From: JAWLFI01 sp964626595
GTDB lineage: Bacteria > Bacteroidota > Bacteroidia > Chitinophagales > Saprospiraceae
Length of the DNA stretch: 64,000 nucleotides
Assembly: GCA_964626595.1 (NCBI GenBank)
Contig: CAZVFU010000002.1
Location: forward strand, 41,363-105,362
Direction: 5' to 3'
Shown one piece after another: positions 1-8,625 of this stretch. Numbering within the stretch: the stretch's first letter is position 1; every line of letters starts with the position of its first letter. Position numbers and translations under genes: made by a program. The notes beneath the pieces are model-generated. The model was given only the letters and a program-made list of their open reading frames with translations. It had not been told where the DNA came from and did no database searches.

Positions 1-1
1 T

Positions 2-931
2 ATTCCTGAAGGTATTTTTTGGATATCTAATGTTATTATTCTTACCGCGGGTACTGTTTTAGCTATGTGGTTGGGTGAGAAAATTACGGATAAAGGTATA
101 GGTAATGGTATTTCATTATTGATAATGATTGGAATTATTGCTTCTTTACCCTCAGCTTTTATCTTTGAATTCCAAAGCCAATGGGAGGCAAACGGTTTAT
201 TGTTGTTTATTTTTGAGTTAGCCTTACTTTTCTTTGTTGTTATGGCTACGGTTTTAATTGTTCAAGGTGTTAGGCGGATCCCCATTCAATTTGCAAAGCG
301 AATGGTAGGTCGTGGAAATACAGCAATGCCTTCGGCCGGCGTTCGTGATTACATTCCATTGAAAGTAAATGCCTCAGGGGTTATGCCGATTATCTTCGCT
401 CAAGCCCTTATGTTTTTACCTATGACTGTGGCTTCCTATTTCGCCGGAGGTGAAGAAGGTATTGCGCAAACAGGAATAATGAGGTCTCTATCCGATCCAT
501 TTTCACTGCCATATAATATCATATACTTTGGCTTAATCGTTCTGTTCACATATGTGTACACTGCGCTATTGGTAAATCCAAAGCAATATGCAGAATATTT
601 AAAGAGACAGAACTCTTTTATACCTGGTGTTAAGCCGGGTAAACCCACGCAAGATTTCATAGATACTGTTCTTACTCGAATTACATTGCCTGGCTCTATA
701 TTTTTAGGTATTATCTCAATAATACCTGCTGTGGCTGTATTTTTTGGAGTTAACGCTGCTTTCGCATTATTTTTTGGTGGGACATCTTTATTAATTCTCG
801 TAGGGGTAGTGCTAGATACACTGCAGCAAATTGAGAGTTATTTACTTATGCGCAAGTACGATGGTCTCGTTCAAAGCGGTAAGTTAAAAGGTCGCTCTAG
901 CCGTATGCAAGGCATCGGAGCCAATATGTAA
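2..931 (+). CDS. secY: Protein translocase subunit SecY (5'-truncated by window edge)
   Basis: C-terminal part of the SecY channel of the general secretion machinery in the inner membrane. The open frame runs in from the left edge and ends at the stop at 929-931; about 309 of the usual ~440 residues are present. The stretch TAGTVLAMWLGEKITDKG, followed by GIGNGISLLI, is a SecY signature, and several hydrophobic membrane segments follow. The basic tail ending GRSSRMQGIGANM is typical of Bacteroidota SecY. map starts 13 bases downstream, the standard spc-operon order. The identification is secure; the start lies outside the window. Confidence 0.97.
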   Translation: MPEGIFWISNVIILTAGTVLAMWLGEKITDKGIGNGISLLIMIGIIASLPSAFIFEFQSQWEANGLLLFIFELALLFFVVMATVLIVQGVRRIPIQFAKRMVGRGNTAMPSAGVRDYIPLKVNASGVMPIIFAQALMFLPMTVASYFAGGEEGIAQTGIMRSLSDPFSLPYNIIYFGLIVLFTYVYTALLVNPKQYAEYLKRQNSFIPGVKPGKPTQDFIDTVLTRITLPGSIFLGIISIIPAVAVFFGVNAAFALFFGGTSLLILVGVVLDTLQQIESYLLMRKYDGLVQSGKLKGRSSRMQGIGANM

Positions 932-944
932 AATTTTCATCTGC

Positions 945-1745
945 ATGGTTTTTTATAAAACACCTCCTGAGGTCGAATTGATGAGGGAGTGTAATGTTTT
1001 GGTCTGTGAAACGCATGCTCTTATTGCTAGCCTGCTTAAACCTGGTATTACTGGTCAAGAGTTAGATAAGGCAGCGGAGCAATTTATTCGTGATCATCAA
1101 GCAGAGCCAGGGTTTAAAGGATACCAAAACTTTCCGGCTACCCTTTGTATTTCTCCTAATGAACAAGTTGTTCACGGAATTCCAAATGATGTGCCATTCA
1201 AAGATGGTGATGTGATTTCTTTTGATTGTGGAGTATTGAAAAATGGATTTTATGGAGACGCGGCTTACACCTTTTTATTAGGCGAAGTTGATCCTGAGGC
1301 TGTTATGCTCTGTCAAGTGACTAAAGAGTCATTGAATCGAGGAATACAAGCTGCTCGGGTAGGTAACAAAGTAGGGGACATTGGTTTTGCAATTCAAAAT
1401 TTTGCCGAACGAGAGCATGGCTATGGTGTAGTCAGAGAATTGGTAGGGCATGGGGTAGGACGAAATCTCCATGAGCCACCGGAAGTGCCTAATTTTGGTC
1501 GAAGAGGGAAGGGAACAAGATTGAAGGCTGGAATGGTACTTGCGATAGAGCCCATGATTAATTTAGGTACACGGCGTATCAAGCAACATAAAGATGGGTG
1601 GACGGTCACAACCAAGGACCGAAAAGTCTCAGCCCATTATGAGCATTCTGTGCATATTACCAAAAAGGGACCAGATATACTGTCTGATCATGATATTATT
1701 GAGCAGGCTATAAAAAGTAATGATAATATTATGCAAGTTGGTTAA
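945..1745 (+). CDS. map: Methionine aminopeptidase, type I
   Basis: Removes the initiator methionine from nascent proteins in the cytoplasm. All five metal ligands of the family are visible: D94, D105, H169, E202 and E233, plus the substrate-site H77. The length (266 aa) is normal for type Ia enzymes without an N-terminal zinc extension. The ATG lies 13 bases after secY and 32 bases lie between its stop and infA, so it is part of the ribosomal operon, as is usual in this phylum. Confidence 0.97.
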   Translation: MVFYKTPPEVELMRECNVLVCETHALIASLLKPGITGQELDKAAEQFIRDHQAEPGFKGYQNFPATLCISPNEQVVHGIPNDVPFKDGDVISFDCGVLKNGFYGDAAYTFLLGEVDPEAVMLCQVTKESLNRGIQAARVGNKVGDIGFAIQNFAEREHGYGVVRELVGHGVGRNLHEPPEVPNFGRRGKGTRLKAGMVLAIEPMINLGTRRIKQHKDGWTVTTKDRKVSAHYEHSVHITKKGPDILSDHDIIEQAIKSNDNIMQVG

Positions 1746-1777
1746 AAAACCTCATATTTGCACTTCAAAATTACTGG

Positions 1778-1996
1778 ATGGCTAAGCAAGATGTAATTAA
1801 ACAAGATGGAGTAATCGAAGAAGCGTTGTCAAATGCGATGTTTCGTGTTCGTTTGGAAAATGATCACGAAGTTATTGCAACTATTTCGGGCAAGATGCGT
1901 ATGAATTATATTCGGATCTTACCGGGTGATAAGGTGGCGGTAGAAATGTCTCCTTATGATTTGACTCGTGGGCGAATTACTTATCGATACAAATAA
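1778..1996 (+). CDS. infA: Translation initiation factor IF-1
   Basis: Small 72-residue OB-fold (S1-like) protein that binds the A site of the 30S subunit during initiation. The sequence from MAKQDVIKQDGVIEEAL to RGRITYRYK is close to textbook IF-1 over its full length. It lies between map and rpmJ in the conserved spc/alpha order. The stretch just upstream (CATATTTG, about 1750-1757) resembles the TAnnTTTG -7 box with one mismatch, so an internal promoter is possible but not shown. Confidence 0.97.
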   Translation: MAKQDVIKQDGVIEEALSNAMFRVRLENDHEVIATISGKMRMNYIRILPGDKVAVEMSPYDLTRGRITYRYK

Positions 1997-2007
1997 AAAA
2001 CGTAATT

Positions 2008-2124
2008 ATGAAAGTGAAAGCATCGATCAAAAAGCGTTCTGCGGACTGCAAGATCGTTAGACGGAAAGGAAGATTGTACGTAATAAACAAGAAAAACCCG
2101 CGCTTTAAGCAGCGTCAGGGATAA
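2008..2124 (+). CDS. rpmJ: 50S ribosomal protein L36, zinc-free (C-) form
   Basis: A 38-codon gene eleven bases after infA, from ATG at 2008 to TAA at 2122-2124. The translation begins MKVKASIKKRSADCKIVRR and ends NPRFKQRQG, the L36 pattern. Of the four zinc ligands of the C+ form (three Cys and one His), only the second Cys (C14) remains; the other positions are Ser, Asn and Phe. It is therefore the C- paralogue that does not bind zinc, as is common in Bacteroidota. Position, length and sequence make this secure. Confidence 0.95.
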   Translation: MKVKASIKKRSADCKIVRRKGRLYVINKKNPRFKQRQG

Positions 2125-2135
2125 AATAATAGATT

Positions 2136-2513
2136 ATGGCACGTATTGTTGGTGTAGATTTACCTCGGGACAAAAGAGGTGTTATAGGTTTAACTTATAT
2201 TTTCGGAATTGGTGATTCTTCTGCAAAGGAGATACTTCAGCGAGCAAATATCGATGAAAGTATTAAAGTTCAGGATTGGTCTGATGATAATATTAATGCT
2301 ATCGCTAGTATAATCAATGAAGATTTTACGGTAGAAGGGCAACTTAGAGGTGAAGTTCAACAAAACATTAAGAGATTAATGGATATCGCTTGCTATCGAG
2401 GCTTACGTCATCGTAAAGGTTTGCCAGTGAGAGGTCAGCGTACCCGGACAAATGCACGTACTCGAAAAGGCCGCAAGAAGACTGTTGCAAACAAGAAGAA
2501 AGTAACTAAATAA
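2136..2513 (+). CDS. rpsM: 30S ribosomal protein S13
   Basis: 125-residue S13 of the small-subunit head. It starts MARIVGVDLPRDKRGVIGLTY, contains the helix-hairpin-helix-like IFGIG element, and has the basic C-terminal extension with GLPVRGQRTRTNARTRKG that contacts tRNA. It begins 11 bases after rpmJ and is followed by rpsK, the usual alpha-operon order. Confidence 0.98.
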   Translation: MARIVGVDLPRDKRGVIGLTYIFGIGDSSAKEILQRANIDESIKVQDWSDDNINAIASIINEDFTVEGQLRGEVQQNIKRLMDIACYRGLRHRKGLPVRGQRTRTNARTRKGRKKTVANKKKVTK

Positions 2514-2529
2514 TATATAGAGTAAGGAT

Positions 2530-2922
2530 ATGGCAAAGGCAAAAACAAATAAGAAAGCCCGTAAGAATGTTAAAATTGGCGCAAAAGGATATGCTTACAT
2601 TCAAGCGACTTTCAATAATATTATTATTACCCTGACGAATGAGCAAGGTCAGGTGATTTCTTGGGGCACAGCCGGGAAGTCTGGTTTTAGAGGATCTAAA
2701 AAGAACACTCCATATGCTGCTCAAATTGCAGCAACTCAAGCAGCAGAAGAAGCGGCATCTTTGGGTTTAAAGCATTGTGAGGTTTATGTTAAAGGTCCTG
2801 GAGCAGGTAGAGAATCTGCAATTCGAGCAATAGACAATGCGGGCATTAAGGTGCGGAAAATTAAGGATGTCACTCCGATTCCTCACAATGGTTGCAGACC
2901 ACCCAAGAAACGTAGAGTTTAA
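2530..2922 (+). CDS. rpsK: 30S ribosomal protein S11
   Basis: 130-residue S11 of the 30S platform. The family hallmarks GFRGSKKNTPYAAQ, VKGPGAGRESAIRA and the C-terminal PIPHNGCRPPKKRRV are all present. It has a slightly extended basic N terminus (AKTNKKARKNVK), as in relatives. It lies 16 bases after rpsM and 32 bases before rpsD. Confidence 0.98.
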   Translation: MAKAKTNKKARKNVKIGAKGYAYIQATFNNIIITLTNEQGQVISWGTAGKSGFRGSKKNTPYAAQIAATQAAEEAASLGLKHCEVYVKGPGAGRESAIRAIDNAGIKVRKIKDVTPIPHNGCRPPKKRRV

Positions 2923-2954
2923 TACTGTTAGAATATTTTAAATAGAAGATTTCA

Positions 2955-3566
2955 ATGGCAAGATATACAGGACCGAAAACAAAAAAAGCTAGAGCATTTG
3001 GTGAGGCAATATATGGTTTCGATCGTTATTATGAACGACGAAAGTTTCCTCCCGGACAGCACGGAAATAACAAACGACGGCGTCAAAAATCCGATTATGC
3101 TCTTCAGTTGATGGAAAAGCAAAAAGCGAAGTACACATATGGAGTTTTGGAACGCCAGTTCCGTAACTTATTTACTGAAGCTAATCGGCGTAAAGGTGTT
3201 ACAGGTGAACTTCTTTTGCAGTTGCTTGAAGCTCGTTTAGATAATACTGTATTCAGATTAGGAATTGCTCCTACTCGCAGGGCAGCTCGACAGCTTGTAA
3301 CTCATAAACACATAGCTGTTAATGGAGTTGTTTCTAATGTCCCATCTTATTCTTTACGTCCTGATGATGTGGTTTCTGTTCGCGGTAAAAGCCGTGGATT
3401 GGAAGTCATCCAAACTGCTATTGAGTCTAAATCTGATGTCAGAAAGTTCAATTGGTTGGAATGGAATCCTGATAAGATGGAAGGTAAGCTTATTGCTTAT
3501 CCCGAGCGTGAAGCTATTCCAGAAAAAATCAATGAGCAATTGATTGTAGAATTGTACTCTAAGTAG
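2955..3566 (+). CDS. rpsD: 30S ribosomal protein S4
   Basis: 203-residue S4, a primary 16S rRNA-binding protein that nucleates 30S assembly. It starts MARYTGPKTKKARAFGEAIY and has the FPPGQHG element. The S4 RNA-binding domain spans roughly residues 92-155 (RLDNTVFRLGIAPTRRAARQ, then HKHIAVNG). In many bacteria S4 also autoregulates its operon. A strong hairpin terminator follows at 3586, separating it from rpoA. Confidence 0.98.
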   Translation: MARYTGPKTKKARAFGEAIYGFDRYYERRKFPPGQHGNNKRRRQKSDYALQLMEKQKAKYTYGVLERQFRNLFTEANRRKGVTGELLLQLLEARLDNTVFRLGIAPTRRAARQLVTHKHIAVNGVVSNVPSYSLRPDDVVSVRGKSRGLEVIQTAIESKSDVRKFNWLEWNPDKMEGKLIAYPEREAIPEKINEQLIVELYSK

Positions 3567-3585
3567 TATATCGATTTTGAACATA

Positions 3586-3620
3586 AAAGAAAGCAAATTA
3601 CTTGCTTTCTTTATTTTTGT
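3586..3620 (+). terminator. Rho-independent terminator between rpsD and rpoA
   Basis: Perfect 11-bp stem (AAAGAAAGCAA at 3586-3596 pairing with TTGCTTTCTTT at 3602-3612), a 5-base loop, and then a T-rich run. It lies 20 bases after the rpsD stop and before rpoA. Most of the stem is A-T, so it probably works as a partial terminator or attenuator. Confidence 0.7.
3612..3619 (+). promoter_or_regulatory. Putative -7 box for rpoA-rplQ inside the terminator T-tract
   Basis: TATTTTTG matches the Bacteroidota -7 consensus TAnnTTTG exactly and overlaps the terminator's T-run, 20 bases before the rpoA ATG. I see no convincing -33 TTTG at the right distance. Read as a combined terminator and restart site. 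Confidence 0.4.
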
Positions 3621-3639
3621 AGCCTGAATAAAAATCTCT

Positions 3640-4644
3640 ATGAGTTTACTAAGCTTCCAGAAGCCCGATAAAATTGTTTTACAGAAGGCAGATGAATTTC
3701 AAGGCGAATTTGAATTTAAGCCTCTTGAACCCGGTTTCGGTCAAACAGTAGGAAATTCTCTTCGTCGTGTGTTATTGTCTTCTCTTGAAGGTTATGCGAT
3801 ATCAGCTGTCCGAATAGCTGGTGTTGATCATGAATTTAGCACCATTAAGGGCGTTGTTCAAGATGTGGTTGAAATTATTCTTAACCTGAAACAAGTTCGT
3901 TTGAAGCGAGTTGATGGTAATGATGAATCCGATGAGCCTGAAACACTTTATCTCACTATATCTGGAAAGGAACAGTTTTTGGCAAGCGATATAGGGGAGT
4001 CTACCAATGTATTTGAGGTTACGAATTCTGATTTGGAAATTTGCTCAATGGAACCATCTGTCAATTTGGAGGTTGAGTTGACTGTTTCTAAGGGGCGAGG
4101 TTACGTTCCGGCTGACAGTAGTTTAGATAAAGATGCACCTATAGGTGTTATCCCAGTTGATGCTATTTATACGCCTATAAAGAATGTGGCCTACACTATA
4201 GCGAATACTCGGGTAGGGCAGCGAACTGACTTTGAGCGTCTTAATATTACCATCTCCACAGATGGAACCGTCCATCCCGAAGATGCAATTAAGGAAGCTT
4301 CTCGAATTATGATTCAACATTTAATGTTAATCACGGATGAGAATATTTCCTTCGAAGACTCAGAAACGAAAAAAGAGGATATCGTTGATGAGCATATCCT
4401 TCACATGCGAAAACTTTTAAAAACTCCATTGGAGGATTTGGACTTATCAGTTCGCGCATACAATTGCCTGAAAGCCGCCAAAATCAATTCTTTAGGTGAG
4501 TTAGTTCAATATGAAACTCATGAGCTTCTCAAGTTTAGAAATTTTGGAAAGAAATCCCTTGTTGAGATAGAAGAATTGCTTCAAGTCAAAGGATTGACTT
4601 TTGGTATGGATCTATCGAAATACCAGCTTGAGTCTAACGATTAA
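3640..4644 (+). CDS. rpoA: DNA-directed RNA polymerase subunit alpha
   Basis: 334-residue alpha subunit. The N-terminal dimerisation/assembly domain carries GNSLRRVLLSSLEGYAI near residues 40-55 and HEFSTIKGVVQDVV. The C-terminal helix-hairpin-helix domain (about residues 265-325) carries ENIS...LDLSVRAYNCLKAA and FGKKSLVEIEELL, which contacts UP elements and activators. Length and domain order are normal. It follows the terminator/promoter at 3586-3620 and precedes rplQ. Confidence 0.98.
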   Translation: MSLLSFQKPDKIVLQKADEFQGEFEFKPLEPGFGQTVGNSLRRVLLSSLEGYAISAVRIAGVDHEFSTIKGVVQDVVEIILNLKQVRLKRVDGNDESDEPETLYLTISGKEQFLASDIGESTNVFEVTNSDLEICSMEPSVNLEVELTVSKGRGYVPADSSLDKDAPIGVIPVDAIYTPIKNVAYTIANTRVGQRTDFERLNITISTDGTVHPEDAIKEASRIMIQHLMLITDENISFEDSETKKEDIVDEHILHMRKLLKTPLEDLDLSVRAYNCLKAAKINSLGELVQYETHELLKFRNFGKKSLVEIEELLQVKGLTFGMDLSKYQLESND

Positions 4645-4717
4645 ATTCGTTACAAGCATTTATTAACCCTTTTTGCAATAACTTAGTAGTGTTGCGAAGT
4701 TCATAAAATCATAACGT

Positions 4718-5212
4718 ATGAGACACGGTAAGAAACACAACCATCTCGGTCGAAAAAAAGGGCACAGAGTCGCTCTTCTTCGGAATATGTCAATTGCTTT
4801 AATTGAGCATAAACGAATTAATACAACATTGGCTAAAGCAAAAGCTTTGCGATGTTTTATTGAGCCTTTGATTACCAAGGCTAAAACCAATACTACTCAC
4901 TCTCGTCGAGTTGTTTTTAGTAATCTTCAAAGTAAAAAGGCCGTGATAGAACTATTTGGCCCTATTGCTGCCAAAGTTGGTGATCGCCCAGGTGGTTATA
5001 CCCGAATCATACGCACAGATTACCGAAAAGGTGATGGAGCTCAAATGGCCATGATTGAATTAGTTGATTACAATGAGGTGTATAAGCCAGCGGAGACGCG
5101 TACTAGTAGTAAGCGCACCCGTCGAGGAAGCAGCAGTAGTTCCTCAAGCAATTCCTCTCAGACTTCTGCAACTGCTGCTAGTGCCGCCAGTGTCAGTCAG
5201 GAAGAAGAGTAG
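4718..5212 (+). CDS. rplQ: 50S ribosomal protein L17 with Ser-rich tail
   Basis: 164-residue L17. The core starts MRHGKKHNHLGRKKGHRVALL and contains KAKALRCFIEPLITKAK and RTDYRKGDGAQMAMIELVDY, the diagnostic L17 blocks. After about residue 126 comes a low-complexity tail rich in Ser, Thr, Ala and Arg, ending in acidic residues (QEEE), so the protein is about 40 residues longer than the E. coli form. Charged or low-complexity L17 tails are common in this phylum. A strong terminator follows at 5255. Confidence 0.97.
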   Translation: MRHGKKHNHLGRKKGHRVALLRNMSIALIEHKRINTTLAKAKALRCFIEPLITKAKTNTTHSRRVVFSNLQSKKAVIELFGPIAAKVGDRPGGYTRIIRTDYRKGDGAQMAMIELVDYNEVYKPAETRTSSKRTRRGSSSSSSSNSSQTSATAASAASVSQEEE

Positions 5213-5254
5213 CACTATAGATTCAAGAAGTAAAGATTTTATCTTATATATTCG

Positions 5255-5288
5255 AAGAGCATGGAGTACATCCATGCTCTTTTTTTTG
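5255..5288 (+). terminator. Rho-independent terminator of the ribosomal operon
   Basis: Perfect 11-bp stem AAGAGCATGGA / TCCATGCTCTT (5255-5265 and 5271-5281), a 5-base loop (GTACA), and an uninterrupted T run to about 5287. It lies 43 bases after the rplQ stop. Confidence 0.9.
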
Positions 5289-5542
5289 TAAATTTTTATT
5301 TTAGCAAGCTTGTAGTTTATTGCTGGACCCATTAGACTATACTATTGTTTTTTCCAGTTTTTTATTTGTCCATTAGTGTTGTATTAGCCATGGATAAACT
5401 CTGATGTATGGATTGGTGAAAGGGTTATCAGGCACTTCTGCCTTTTATTCGGATTGTCTAATTACTTTTTAGTATATACTTGCAACATCCAATTTTTTTA
5501 AACTAATTCCCCTGGGCTTTTCTTAAATACGCTATTGCAAGG

Positions 5543-5550
5543 TATATTTG
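5543..5550 (+). promoter_or_regulatory. Putative carA promoter -7 box
   Basis: TATATTTG is an exact TAnnTTTG box, 15 bases before the carA ATG, in the otherwise gene-free interval 5213-5565. A TTG inside this box is in frame with carA but is better read as promoter than start codon. The -33 region is weak (only a T-rich run around 5518-5523). Apart from the terminator at 5255, nothing else is recognisable in the interval. Confidence 0.5.
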
Positions 5551-5565
5551 CAAAAACCTTCTTAT

Positions 5566-6666
5566 ATGAGTCAAAATAGTGAATCCGCTTCTGCAATTCT
5601 TTTGCTGGCCGACGGTACTGTTTTTCGGGGTCTATCGATTGGGGCAGAGGGGACTACTACCGGTGAGTTATGTTTTAATACGGGCATGACAGGGTATCAA
5701 GAAATTTTTACAGACCCTTCCTATTTTGGACAGCTCATGGTTATGACTAATGCCCATATTGGTAATTACGCAGCACTTGATGAGGATACGGAGTCAGATT
5801 CTCCGCAAATTCAGGGGTTAATTGTTAACGAGTTCTGTAGAGTTCCCAGCCGTCCCATGTCAGATCAGAGTTTGGAAGATTATTTGGTAGGTCATAAATT
5901 AGTTGGGATTAGCAATATTGATACTCGTCAGCTCGTGCGTATTCTTCGAACAAAGGGAGCAATGAACGGCATTATTTCATCTGAGATAAAGGATATAAGT
6001 ACCTTGCAAAAAATGTTAGCTGACACTCCTGAAATGGCTGGCTTAGAGTTAGCTTCAAAAGTCACTACAGAGGAACCGTATTATTATGGCAATGATGCAG
6101 CCACTTATCGGATAGCTGCGATTGATTATGGTATAAAGCGAAGCATTTTAAAGCGTTTTGTTGAACGTGATTGTTATGTTAGAATTTATCCTGCATCTAC
6201 ACCATATTCGGAAATTAAGGAATGGCAGCCAGATGGTTACTTTTTGTCGAATGGTCCCGGAGATCCCTCAGCAATGGAATATGCAGTGAAGGAAATCGAG
6301 GAAATGCTATCCGATAACGTACCTATTTTTGGAATCTGTTTAGGACACCAGCTATTAGGTTTGGCTTTAGGTATTCCAACATTCAAAATGCATCATGGAC
6401 ACAGAGGGATAAATCATCCCGTAAAAAACCTCAAAACTGGAAAAGGTGAGATAACATCTCAGAATCACGGGTTTGGAATTCAGGCGGACGATATCGATAA
6501 GCATTTGGATAAAGTTGAAGTCACCCATATAAATCTGAATGATCAAACTATTGAGGGTTTTCAGGTGAAAGAGAAAAAGGCTTTTTCTATTCAGTATCAT
6601 CCCGAAGCCTCTCCTGGACCTCACGACTCGCGTTACCTTTTTGATGAATTCATTGATTTACTGTAA
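5566..6666 (+). CDS. carA: Carbamoyl-phosphate synthase small subunit (glutaminase)
   Basis: Glutamine-hydrolysing subunit that supplies ammonia to CarB for carbamoyl phosphate, feeding pyrimidines and arginine. The N-terminal CPSase domain holds FNTGMTGYQEIFTDPSYFGQ. The C-terminal class I glutamine amidotransferase has the nucleophile C258 in GICLGHQ and the H345/E347 pair in QYHPEASPGP. ATG 5566 (366 aa) is preferred over an upstream in-frame TTG because that TTG falls inside the -7 box. carB is not in the window. eno follows after 11 bases. Confidence 0.97.
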   Translation: MSQNSESASAILLLADGTVFRGLSIGAEGTTTGELCFNTGMTGYQEIFTDPSYFGQLMVMTNAHIGNYAALDEDTESDSPQIQGLIVNEFCRVPSRPMSDQSLEDYLVGHKLVGISNIDTRQLVRILRTKGAMNGIISSEIKDISTLQKMLADTPEMAGLELASKVTTEEPYYYGNDAATYRIAAIDYGIKRSILKRFVERDCYVRIYPASTPYSEIKEWQPDGYFLSNGPGDPSAMEYAVKEIEEMLSDNVPIFGICLGHQLLGLALGIPTFKMHHGHRGINHPVKNLKTGKGEITSQNHGFGIQADDIDKHLDKVEVTHINLNDQTIEGFQVKEKKAFSIQYHPEASPGPHDSRYLFDEFIDLL

Positions 6667-6677
6667 AAACCAATTAT

Positions 6678-7961
6678 ATGAGCCGAATTATTAGTACCCG
6701 TGCAAGAGAAATATTAGACTCTAGAGGTAATCCAACGGTTGAAGTGGAAATTACCACTGAGTCGGGCCATGTTGGAAGAGCAGCAGTACCTTCCGGCGCA
6801 TCCACTGGGAAATTCGAGGCCTTGGAATTACGCGATAAAGATCCATCCAGATATCATGGTAAGGGTGTTTTGAAAGCATGCTCAATTGTTGATGAAGAAA
6901 TATCGAATCTCATTGAAGGAATGGTAGTATATGACCAACGAGATATTGATCTTCGCATGATAGAGGCAGATGGTACAGAGAATAAGTCTAAGTTTGGTGC
7001 CAATGCCATGTTAGGGGTTTCTTTAGCGGTGGCTCGGGCAGCGTCAAAAGAGCTGGATCGACCACTATATGAATATATTGGTGGTGTTCATGCGCATACC
7101 CTTCCTGTTCCCATGATGAATATTTTGAACGGAGGATCACATGCGGATAATAGCATAGATTTTCAGGAGTTTATGGTAGTTCCGGCCAATGCTGACAGTT
7201 TTAAAGAAGCACTTCGTATGGGAACTGAAGTATTTCATAGTCTGAAGGCGGAATTGAAAAGGAACAACTACAGCACGAACGTTGGCGACGAGGGAGGCTT
7301 CGCTCCAAATTTAAAGTCGAATAAAGAGGCCATTGATACGGTGATGAAAGCGATAGAATCTGCTGGGTATCGACCTGGTGAAGATTTGTGGATTGCCATG
7401 GATGCTGCGGCCTCAGAATTCTACGATGAAAAAAGTGGTCAGTATCATCTCGCCTCCACCTCGGACAAACTGAGTGCCAATGAACTTATCTCTTATTGGG
7501 AAGAGTGGGTGGATCAATATCCTATTTTTTCCATAGAGGATGGTCTGTATGAGGACGACTGGGAGGGTTGGAAGCTACTCACCGAGCGATTGGGGCATAA
7601 GTGCCAATTGGTAGGCGATGATTTATTTGTAACCAATACGAGACGACTGGCTAGAGGCATCGAGAATGAAATTGCCAATTCTATTTTGGTAAAGGTCAAT
7701 CAAATTGGTACGCTGACTGAAACCATTGAAGCCGTTGAAATGGCGCACCGAAGTGGTTATACCTCCGTAATATCTCATCGGTCTGGAGAAACTGAAGATA
7801 CTACGATTTCTCATTTATCAGTCGCTTTGAATTCCGGGCAAATAAAAACAGGCTCTGCTAGTCGGTCAGATCGTACGGCAAAGTATAACGAATTGCTCCG
7901 AATTGAGGAGTTTTTGGCTCACTCAGGAAAATATATGGGCTTAAGTATAGTACATATGTAA
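6678..7961 (+). CDS. eno: Enolase (phosphopyruvate hydratase)
   Basis: Glycolytic enzyme converting 2-phosphoglycerate to phosphoenolpyruvate. The 427-residue sequence is normal length. It starts with the substrate-loop block AREILDSRGNPTVEVE and contains the catalytic NVGDEGGFAPN region, the metal-site SIEDGLYEDD and LVGDDLFVTN, the catalytic lysine K339 (ILVKVNQIG), and SHRSGETEDT. It lies directly behind carA and in front of a DivIC/FtsB-like gene, a frequent gene order in this phylum. Confidence 0.98.
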   Translation: MSRIISTRAREILDSRGNPTVEVEITTESGHVGRAAVPSGASTGKFEALELRDKDPSRYHGKGVLKACSIVDEEISNLIEGMVVYDQRDIDLRMIEADGTENKSKFGANAMLGVSLAVARAASKELDRPLYEYIGGVHAHTLPVPMMNILNGGSHADNSIDFQEFMVVPANADSFKEALRMGTEVFHSLKAELKRNNYSTNVGDEGGFAPNLKSNKEAIDTVMKAIESAGYRPGEDLWIAMDAAASEFYDEKSGQYHLASTSDKLSANELISYWEEWVDQYPIFSIEDGLYEDDWEGWKLLTERLGHKCQLVGDDLFVTNTRRLARGIENEIANSILVKVNQIGTLTETIEAVEMAHRSGYTSVISHRSGETEDTTISHLSVALNSGQIKTGSASRSDRTAKYNELLRIEEFLAHSGKYMGLSIVHM

Positions 7962-8003
7962 AAATTATTGCATATTTGCTAACATATTATAAAAAATCAT
8001 AAT

Positions 8004-8306
8004 ATGTTAGCGAGGTTTTATACATGGAAAGCAGAAAAACCCCAGTGGATAAATAGATATACCTTTGTCTGTTTCGTTTTTGCAATTTGGATGCTTTTTT
8101 TTGATCGTCACGATATTTTCACCCACATCTTTTTATCGAATAGGCTCAATGAGTTAGAATCCGAAAAGGAATTGTACGAAGAGGGGATAGAGAAGACACA
8201 TACAATGTATGATCAAATCAATAATGATATTGAAAAGTACGCGCGCGAACAGTATTTCATGCATCGGGCAGACGAGGAAGTTTTTATCATTCGAACCTCC
8301 GATTGA
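8004..8306 (+). CDS. DivIC/FtsB-like septum formation initiator protein
   Basis: 100-residue bitopic membrane protein with a short cytoplasmic N terminus, one membrane segment near residues 19-36 (YTFVCFVFAIWMLFF), and a periplasmic coiled coil rich in Glu and Lys from about residue 45. This is the FtsB/DivIC layout; such proteins link the cell-division complex FtsQ-FtsL-FtsB. Position behind eno matches FtsB/DivIC in many bacteria. The sequence is too short and divergent for a firm gene name. Confidence 0.75.
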   Translation: MLARFYTWKAEKPQWINRYTFVCFVFAIWMLFFDRHDIFTHIFLSNRLNELESEKELYEEGIEKTHTMYDQINNDIEKYAREQYFMHRADEEVFIIRTSD

Positions 8307-8625
8307 TTTCTCAAATTGAGAAGCGCTCACCAATTCCTCGGTTTCTTCATTTACTTAATTTTTTTAAAGTAGTTTCCATTGCGAAAACGCGGTTTGATGA
8401 TACTCTATAATGAAGTTGTCATTTACGCATCCTAGCAAGAATATCTCCAAATGACTTTAGCTGTTTTAATCATCATTGTTGATGAGCTGTATTTGATATC
8501 TTTTATTGAATACCCGATCAGTGATTCCATTCCTCCCCTTTATTAATTTCCGAAATTTATGTCCCCACTTTTTGGGATATATTCTGTATATTCGAGCATC
8601 ATTTAAATACAAAAATTCTAAGTTC
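8307..8625. other. Intergenic region before sucD
   Basis: About 320 bases without a convincing gene. TATATTCG at 8587-8594 is one mismatch from the TAnnTTTG -7 box, 32 bases before the sucD ATG. A small palindrome (TTCTCAAATTGAGAA, about 8308-8322) follows the DivIC-like gene without a T run. In-frame TTG codons extend the sucD frame upstream but give no family-like sequence. Confidence 0.45.

Noticed and set aside
8506..8625. 40-residue N-terminal extension of SucD from a TTG
   Set aside because: The extension is unlike any SucD and would run through the likely promoter; ATG 8626 gives the normal protein.
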